In this document: positions 5,888-10,310 of the stretch, piece after piece
Layout of the letters: every line of letters starts with the position of its first letter
Position numbering within the stretch: position 1 is the first letter of the stretch
DNA from: Streptomyces regalis
GTDB taxonomy: Bacteria; Actinomycetota; Actinomycetes; Streptomycetales; Streptomycetaceae
DNA: 10,310 nt
NCBI RefSeq assembly: GCF_001509475.1
Contig: NZ_LLZG01000094.1
Coordinates: forward strand, 1 to 10,310
Direction of reading: 5' to 3'
The notes under the pieces: model-generated
Seen by the model: the letters and a program-made list of their open reading frames with translations, nothing else
Told to the model about the DNA's origin: nothing
Database searches by the model: none
Translations under genes and position numbers: made by a program

Positions 5888-6795
5888 GATGTGCCCTTCT
5901 CGGTTTTCTCGGTGTTCGGCTGTGCTGTACGTACGATCACACTCGGTGCCGCGGGCAACCGGAGGTCGTCCTGTACGGAAATGCTGGTCCTGACCCCGAA
6001 GTTCTCCTGCAGGGCGTGCAGATACAGCCCGTCGGCGCTGTCCTGGAACCTGGCACTGAACTGCTCCCCGTCCCCCACCGCGAGCACCGTGTACGGCGGA
6101 ACCAGCGGCTTGTTGTCGACCAGTATCGCGTCACCCGCGGCCCTGATCGCCGACAGGGCCGTCAGGCGCTGCCCGTTGATGGAGATCGCCTCGGCGCCCG
6201 ACTCCCACAGCCCGTTGATCACACGCTGCATGTCGCGGTCGCGCACCCGCCCGGTGTCGGAGAACCCAGATGTCCCGCGCGGGTCGCCGTCGCCGCCCGT
6301 GGAAGCTTCCTTGGCGTCGTTCACGACCAGCTTCACACCGGGCCCGTGCACCTCGACAGCGCCCGCCAGGATGCCCACGAGCTCCGCCTGGTCACTGTCA
6401 CCGGTCGTCTTCAGCGCCTCGCGCTGCCGCGCGCTCACATCGTCGCGCAGCTTGTCGACGCTCTCCTCCAGCTTCTCCGCCGCCTCGGTCTCCCGGTCAA
6501 TGCGGTCGACCAGCTCCTCGCGCTCCTTGGCCATGACAGGCGCCGCGACCCGCGCCTGCGCCGCTCCCACAGTCACCACAAGCGCCGCGAGTACCAGACC
6601 GGCGGCAAGCCCGAGCTTCGCCCGCAGCGTCTTGGGCAGGCCCCCGTCGCCTGCGGCCTTCTTCCGTTCGGCGGCCTCGGCGTACCCGTCGTCGAGGCTG
6701 TGGTCCATCACGTTGGTGAGCAGCGACATGGACGCGTCCGGGCGCGAGGGGCGCGTAGGTGTGCTCCGAACGGGGGGCTGCGGCATGCCGCACAT
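5884..6795 (-). CDS. DUF881 membrane protein (YlxW/YlxX-like), first copy, Rv1823-like
   Basis: 303 residues from the ATG at 6795, or 300 from the ATG at 6786. Neither has a ribosome binding site at normal distance, since the nearest GGAGG is about 21 bases above. An open frame continues upstream to 7017 but overlaps the previous gene and is not believed. Residues 1-57 are cytoplasmic and include MSLLTNVMDHSLDDGYAEAA (23-42). A membrane segment spans 60-80, a Glu/Arg-rich coiled coil about 88-128, and the DUF881 domain about 136-290 with GILAGAVEVHGPGVKLVVND and AEAISINGQRL (201-211). Compared with the second copy, the domain has an extra Gly/Asp-rich loop at about 162-187. The two copies share topology but are clearly diverged, suggesting paired rather than redundant subunits around the small basic protein. 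Confidence 0.9.
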   Translation of the reverse strand: MCGMPQPPVRSTPTRPSRPDASMSLLTNVMDHSLDDGYAEAAERKKAAGDGGLPKTLRAKLGLAAGLVLAALVVTVGAAQARVAAPVMAKEREELVDRIDRETEAAEKLEESVDKLRDDVSARQREALKTTGDSDQAELVGILAGAVEVHGPGVKLVVNDAKEASTGGDGDPRGTSGFSDTGRVRDRDMQRVINGLWESGAEAISINGQRLTALSAIRAAGDAILVDNKPLVPPYTVLAVGDGEQFSARFQDSADGLYLHALQENFGVRTSISVQDDLRLPAAPSVIVRTAQPNTEKTEKGTS

Positions 6796-6837
6796 CGTCG
6801 CACGTCGCGGCCGATACCTCCGAATGGCCCCACCGGC

Positions 6838-6872
6838 GTGCCGGACAGGCCCACGAGGGGCTTGTCCGGCAC
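6838..6872 (-). terminator. Strong hairpin between the guanylyltransferase and DUF881 genes
   Basis: GTGCCGGACAGGCCC (6838-6852) pairs with GGGCTTGTCCGGCAC (6858-6872): 15 pairs, one of them G-U, around a five-base loop. It begins about 18 bases after the guanylyltransferase stop codon. There is no T-tract, as is usual for many Streptomyces terminators. It probably separates the DUF881-Sbp-DUF881 unit from the gene above. Confidence 0.65.
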
Positions 6873-6890
6873 GCGCGCGTGCTGCGTGTC

Positions 6891-9386
6891 TCAGCGGCCT
6901 GCGCTGTCCACGACCGCCGCCCACTCGTCGAGCAGGGCCTGCGCGGACGCGTCGTCCGGCCCTTCGGCCCACAGATGGGTGACCGCCTCGGCCGGGTCGG
7001 GCAGCACCATCACCCAACGCCCGTCGGTCTCCACGACCCGAACACCGTCGGTCGTGTCGACAAAGCGATCCCCGGCCGCCTCTACGACCCGCCGCATCAC
7101 GAGGCCCTTGACGGCCCAGGGAGTCGCAAGATCCCGCTTGATGACGTGCGCTCGCGGAATCCGCGCGTCGATCTGGCTGAGCGTGAGCTGCGTCCGCGCC
7201 ACCAGCCCGATCAGCCGTACGAAGGCCGCCGTACCGTCGAAGACACTGCTGAACTCAGGGACGATGAAGCCGCCCCTGCCGTCACCTCCGAAGATCGTCG
7301 TGTCATCACGACCGACCCTCGTCAGATCATCGGGCGAGGTGGTCGTCCACTCCACCTGCGTCCCGTGGTAGGCCGCCACCTGCTCGGCGATCCGCGTGGT
7401 GGTCACCGGCAGCGCCACCCGCCCGCTGCGCCGCTCCGCGGCCACGAGGTCGAGCATGACAAGCAGAGCGCGGTCGTCCTCGACGATCCGCCCCTTCTCG
7501 TCGACCAGCGACAGCCGCTCACCGACGGGATCGAACCGCACTCCGAACGCCGCCCGCGCGGACGCCACGATCTCCCCGAGCCGCACCAACCCGGACCGCC
7601 GTGTATCCGCCGACTCCGTGGGCCTGGACTCATCGAGACCGGGGTTGATGGTCAGCGAGTCCACACCGAGCTTCCCGAGCAGACTGGGCAGCACAAGCCC
7701 CGCGCTGCCGTTCGACGCGTCTACGACGACCTTCAGCCCCGACTCCGAAATCCCGGTCGTATCGACGTTGCGCAGCAACGACCCGGTGTAGGAGTCGAAG
7801 ACACTGGCCGGGAAATGCAGGTCCCCGATCTCTCCCGGGAACGCACGCCGATACTCCTGCCGCGCAAAGACCCGATCCAGCTTCCGCTGACTGCCCTGCG
7901 ACAGGTCGGCGCCCTGCCCGTCGAAGAACATGATGTCCACGGAATCCGGCACCCCGGGCGTCGTCCGAATCATGATCCCGCCGGCACTGCCCCGCGCAGT
8001 CTGCTGCCGCGCCACGGGCAGCGGTACGTTCTCCAGGTCCCGTACGTCGATGGCGCTGGCCTGCAGCGCCGAGATGACCGCCCGCTTCAGCGCCCGGGCA
8101 CCCCGGGAGTGGTCGCGGGCGGTGGTGACCGTGGCCCCCTTCTTCAGGGTCGTCGCATAGGCACCGGCGAGGCGAACGGCGAGTTCGGGCGTGATCTCCA
8201 CGTTCAGGATTCCAGAGACGCCACGGGCGCCGAAGAGATGCGCCTGCCCCCGCGACTCCCAGATCACCGAGGTATTGACGAAGGCTCCGGCCTCGATGGT
8301 CTTGAACGGGTAGACGCGAACATTGCCCTGGACGATCGATTCTTCACCGATCAGACACTCGTCACCGATGACCGCGCCGTCCTCGATCCGGGCGGCACGC
8401 ATGATGTCGGTGTTCTTCCCGACGACGCAACCGCGCAGATTGCTGTGCTGCCCGACATACACGTTGTCGTGCACGACAGCCTTGTGCAGAAAGGCACCGC
8501 TCTTCACGACCACGTTCGAGCCGACGACGGTGTGCTCCCGGATTTCCGCACCGGCCTCGACCTTGGCGTAGTCCCCGATGTACAGGGGCCCTCGGAGAAC
8601 GGCGTCGGCATGCACCTCGGCGCCTTCCGCCACCCACACACCCGGCGAGATCTCAAAGCCGTCGAGCTCGACGTCGACCTTGCCCTCCAGGACGTCGGCC
8701 TGCGCCTTCACATAGCTCTCGTGAGTACCGACGTCTTCCCAATACCCCTCTGCGACATACCCATAGACCGGCTTACCCTCCTTCATCAGCTGCGGGAAGA
8801 CATCGCCGGACCAGTCCACGGGCACGTCTGCCTCGACATAGTCGAAGACCTCGGGCTCCATGACATAGATGCCGGTGTTCACGGTGTCCGAGAAGACCTG
8901 CCCCCAGGTCGGCTTCTCGAGGAAGCGCTCGACCCGGCCTTCCTCGTCGACAATGGTGATGCCGAATTCCAGCGGATTGGGCACACGCGTCAGACAGACG
9001 GTGACCAGTGCGCCCTTTTCCTTGTGGAAATTGATCAGCTCGGTGAGGTCGAAGTCGGTCAGGGCATCACCGGAGATGACGAGGAAAGCATCGTCTTTCA
9101 ACGCCTCTTCGGCGTTCTTGACGCTTCCGGCGGTACCGAGTGGCTTCTCCTCATTGGCATAGCTGAGCTCCATTCCGAGCTCTTCACCGTCACCGAAGTA
9201 GTTCTTGACCAGAGAGGCCAGGAACTGAACAGTTACGACGGTCTCACTCAGCCCATGCCTTTTGAGCAGCCGCAGAACGTGCTCCATGATCGGCCGGTTG
9301 GCCACCGGCAGGAGCGGCTTGGGCATGCTCGAGGTCATGGGGCGAAGGCGTGTGCCTTCGCCTCCGGCCATCACGACGGCCTTCAT
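6891..9386 (-). CDS. manC: Mannose-1-phosphate guanylyltransferase fused to a degenerate phosphomannomutase domain
   Basis: 831-residue, three-part protein predicted to make GDP-mannose for mannosylated glycolipids and proteins. Residues 1-235 form an intact nucleotidyltransferase domain: GGEGTRLRPMT (8-18) and Lys23, GTAG (84-87), SGD with Asp107, EKP with Lys158, NTGIY (170-174) and EDVGT with Asp218. Residues 245-375 show left-handed beta-helix hexapeptide repeats. Residues 382-831 follow the phosphohexomutase fold (LFGARGVSG, ITPELAVRL), but the phosphoserine loop, metal-binding loop, sugar-binding loop and phosphate-binding motif are all altered. The mutase half is therefore probably catalytically dead, while the reading frame is intact. 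The ATG at 9386 has GGAGG eleven bases above. GDP-mannose is the likely product; another sugar nucleotide cannot be excluded. The gene lies 115 bp after the cardiolipin synthase gene and has no equivalent at this point in the M. tuberculosis locus. Confidence 0.88.
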   Translation of the reverse strand: MKAVVMAGGEGTRLRPMTSSMPKPLLPVANRPIMEHVLRLLKRHGLSETVVTVQFLASLVKNYFGDGEELGMELSYANEEKPLGTAGSVKNAEEALKDDAFLVISGDALTDFDLTELINFHKEKGALVTVCLTRVPNPLEFGITIVDEEGRVERFLEKPTWGQVFSDTVNTGIYVMEPEVFDYVEADVPVDWSGDVFPQLMKEGKPVYGYVAEGYWEDVGTHESYVKAQADVLEGKVDVELDGFEISPGVWVAEGAEVHADAVLRGPLYIGDYAKVEAGAEIREHTVVGSNVVVKSGAFLHKAVVHDNVYVGQHSNLRGCVVGKNTDIMRAARIEDGAVIGDECLIGEESIVQGNVRVYPFKTIEAGAFVNTSVIWESRGQAHLFGARGVSGILNVEITPELAVRLAGAYATTLKKGATVTTARDHSRGARALKRAVISALQASAIDVRDLENVPLPVARQQTARGSAGGIMIRTTPGVPDSVDIMFFDGQGADLSQGSQRKLDRVFARQEYRRAFPGEIGDLHFPASVFDSYTGSLLRNVDTTGISESGLKVVVDASNGSAGLVLPSLLGKLGVDSLTINPGLDESRPTESADTRRSGLVRLGEIVASARAAFGVRFDPVGERLSLVDEKGRIVEDDRALLVMLDLVAAERRSGRVALPVTTTRIAEQVAAYHGTQVEWTTTSPDDLTRVGRDDTTIFGGDGRGGFIVPEFSSVFDGTAAFVRLIGLVARTQLTLSQIDARIPRAHVIKRDLATPWAVKGLVMRRVVEAAGDRFVDTTDGVRVVETDGRWVMVLPDPAEAVTHLWAEGPDDASAQALLDEWAAVVDSAGR

Positions 9387-9487
9387 GTCGGAAGCGTCCT
9401 CCTCTAAGAGACGACGGTCTAGCCGACTTCACCCGTCCAGATTGTCCCGCACTTTTCCGCCGCGGGCCATCGAGCCGCTACGCCCGT

Positions 9488-9510
9488 TTCAATCGGCGAG
9501 TTCAATCGGC
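9488..9510. repeat. Short direct repeat at the cardiolipin synthase stop codon
   Basis: TTCAATCGGC occurs at 9488-9497 and again at 9501-9510, separated by GAG. On the coding strand this duplicates the last codons and stop (GCC GAT TGA A) just after the gene end. It looks like a small tandem duplication and does not change the protein. Confidence 0.7.
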
Positions 9511-10110
9511 CATGGCGTCCGCACGAACGAGGCGGCGGACCTGTACCACGTAGAGGACTCCTGCCCACCAGTACAGCGTTGTACCCCATCCGGCGAACGC
9601 CCATCCGAAAATAGCAGCGAGTGACGGGATCCAGCCAGTTCCGTCACTGAGCAGCAACAGCGGGAAGGCATACATCAGGTTGAACGTAGCCGCCTTCCCA
9701 AGGAAGTTCACCTGCGGCGGCGGATAGCCATGGCGCCGGAGGATACCCACCATCACCAGCAGAACCAGTTCTCGCGCCAAAAGTACAGCGGTCAACCAGA
9801 CTGGCAGAATCTCGCGCCAGGTGAGGCCGACCAAAGTCGAGAGAATGTAGAGCCGGTCGGCCGCGGGATCGAGAAGCCGGCCGAGGCTGCTGACCTGGTT
9901 CCAACGCCGCGCGAGCTTGCCGTCCAGGTAGTCACTGACGCCGCTCAGAGCCAGCACCAGAAGCGCCCAGCCGTCACTCTTAGGCCCACCGAACTCGGGC
10001 CTGAGGATCAGCCACAGGAACAGCGGCACCCCAACGAGCCGCGCCATGCTGAGGATATTGGGGATGGTGAGGACCCGGTCCGTCTGGACACGGGTCTCCT
10101 GGACCTCCAC
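9502..10110 (-). CDS. CDP-alcohol phosphatidyltransferase, eukaryote-type cardiolipin synthase (PgsA2-like)
   Basis: 202-residue integral membrane enzyme. The complete CDP-alcohol phosphatidyltransferase signature DG-x2-AR-x8-G-x3-D-x3-D is present (Asp63, Gly64, Ala67, Arg68, Gly77, Asp81, Asp85), with Asp60 just before it. Hydrophobic stretches at about 18-37, 46-60, 86-122 and 143-190 fit the usual six-helix fold. The GTG at 10110 is chosen because AGGAGG lies seven bases upstream and TIPNILSMARL (15-25) is the normal family N terminus. The open frame continues to 10266 but would run through the rRNA terminator into 5S rRNA. The S. coelicolor protein at this locus (SCO1389, from memory) was described as a cardiolipin synthase joining CDP-diacylglycerol to phosphatidylglycerol. 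Phosphatidylglycerophosphate synthase is the main alternative. Confidence 0.88.
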   Translation of the reverse strand: MEVQETRVQTDRVLTIPNILSMARLVGVPLFLWLILRPEFGGPKSDGWALLVLALSGVSDYLDGKLARRWNQVSSLGRLLDPAADRLYILSTLVGLTWREILPVWLTAVLLARELVLLVMVGILRRHGYPPPQVNFLGKAATFNLMYAFPLLLLSDGTGWIPSLAAIFGWAFAGWGTTLYWWAGVLYVVQVRRLVRADAMAD

Positions 10111-10132
10111 CCGGGGGCCTCCTGTGGGAAAC

Positions 10133-10156
10133 GTACCTACGATGCTCCCTGACCCT
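10133..10156 (-). promoter_or_regulatory. Possible promoter of the cardiolipin synthase gene
   Basis: Between the rRNA terminator and the GTG at 10110 the minus strand has a TTGAGG-like -35 and, about 18 bases on, TAGGTA as a weak -10, followed by AGGAGG. The match is partial. The positional argument is that the gene needs its own start if the terminator is efficient. Confidence 0.3.
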
Positions 10157-10166
10157 ACCTCAACGC

Positions 10167-10210
10167 AAAAAAGCTCTGGCCCTCGGGCTGCATGCCCAAG
10201 AGCCAGAGCT
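10167..10210 (-). terminator. Intrinsic terminator of the rRNA operon
   Basis: On the minus strand AGCTCTGGC pairs perfectly with GCCAGAGCT (10210-10202 with 10180-10172). An inner four-pair GGGC/GCCC stem lies within it, and the structure runs into six consecutive Ts ending at 10167. It begins about ten bases after the 5S rRNA 3' end. It is the only classical T-tract terminator in the window. Confidence 0.9.
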
Positions 10211-10218
10211 CTAAAAGG

Positions 10219-10310
10219 AGTTCGGCGGCGTCCTACTCTCCCACAGGGTCCCCCCTGCAGTACCATCGGCGCTGTAAGGCTTAGCTTCCGGGTTCGGAAT
10301 GTAACCGGGC
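10219..10310 (-). rRNA. rrf: 5S ribosomal RNA, 3' part (5' end beyond window)
   Basis: The reverse complement contains the conserved actinobacterial 5S core: CCCGGTTACATTCCGAACCC, GAAGCTAAGCC, CGCCGATGGTACTGC, and the 3' strand GGGAGAGTAGGACGCCGCCG. Roughly the first 25-30 bases of the molecule lie beyond the window edge. The exact 3' end is uncertain by a few bases (10216-10220). As 5S normally closes a 16S-23S-5S operon, a full rRNA operon on the same strand should lie just beyond the window. Confidence 0.95.

Noticed and set aside
6796..7017. 74-residue upstream extension of the first DUF881 protein
   Set aside because: It overlaps the guanylyltransferase gene and the hairpin, and its Arg/Gly-rich sequence is not part of the family.
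5371..7371. 666-codon plus-strand open frame across the DUF881 and Sbp region
   Set aside because: It spans several well-supported minus-strand genes and their boundaries, has Arg/Pro/Ser-rich low-complexity sequence and matches no family.
6759..9407. 882-codon open frame on the plus strand antisense to the guanylyltransferase gene
   Set aside because: Long antisense open frames are expected in high-GC genes. The translation is rich in His, Arg, Asp and Pro with no recognisable domain, while the minus strand encodes an intact known family.
10111..10266. 52-residue N-terminal extension of the cardiolipin synthase to an ATG inside the 5S rRNA
   Set aside because: It would translate through the rRNA terminator and 5S rRNA. 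The GTG at 10110 has an AGGAGG at ideal spacing and matches the family N terminus.
1..10310. CRISPR arrays, insertion sequences, tRNAs, attachment sites or prophage genes
   Set aside because: I saw no regularly spaced repeats, transposase or integrase motifs, or cloverleaf-like sequences. The window reads as conserved chromosomal core.

Overview
The window is high-GC actinobacterial DNA and almost certainly comes from a Streptomyces or close relative. The third codon positions are strongly GC. Every gene I can support lies on the minus strand, so transcription runs from high to low coordinates. The gene order closely matches what I remember of the SCO1380-SCO1389 region of S. coelicolor and, apart from one inserted and one missing gene, Rv1822-Rv1830 of Mycobacterium tuberculosis. 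These correspondences are from memory, not from a search.

In transcription order the window opens with the 3' part of a 5S rRNA (the tail of an rRNA operon) and a strong intrinsic terminator. A CDP-alcohol phosphatidyltransferase follows (eukaryote-type cardiolipin synthase, pgsA2-like). Next comes an 831-residue mannose-1-phosphate guanylyltransferase fused to a phosphomannomutase-like domain whose active-site motifs are all altered. After a 35-nt hairpin there is a tightly packed trio, DUF881 - small basic protein (DUF1290) - DUF881. All three are membrane proteins, and the trio resembles the ylxW-ylxX-sbp genes next to ftsA in Bacillus.

After a 190-bp gap come four genes with a cytoplasmic signalling or regulatory character. 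They are a GarA/OdhI-type FHA protein with an added zinc ribbon, a MerR regulator of the FtsR type, a bifunctional-nuclease (DUF151) protein, and a second MerR regulator of the Rv1830/ResR type. The last has a clear housekeeping promoter and a palindrome cluster just upstream. The low-coordinate end holds dinB, the DNA polymerase IV gene. Its promoter matches the actinobacterial LexA-independent DNA-damage element (RecA-NDp / PafBC type) and is placed so that the mRNA would begin at the GTG start codon.

The region looks like conserved core chromosome linking envelope synthesis, cell division and growth control, with a translesion polymerase at the end. I see no mobile elements, CRISPR arrays, tRNAs or signs of recent transfer. 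The points most worth a second look are the degenerate mutase domain of the guanylyltransferase, the damage-type leaderless promoter of dinB, the UvrD/PcrA-like tail of DinB with an apparent frameshift behind it, and the palindrome cluster ahead of the second MerR gene.
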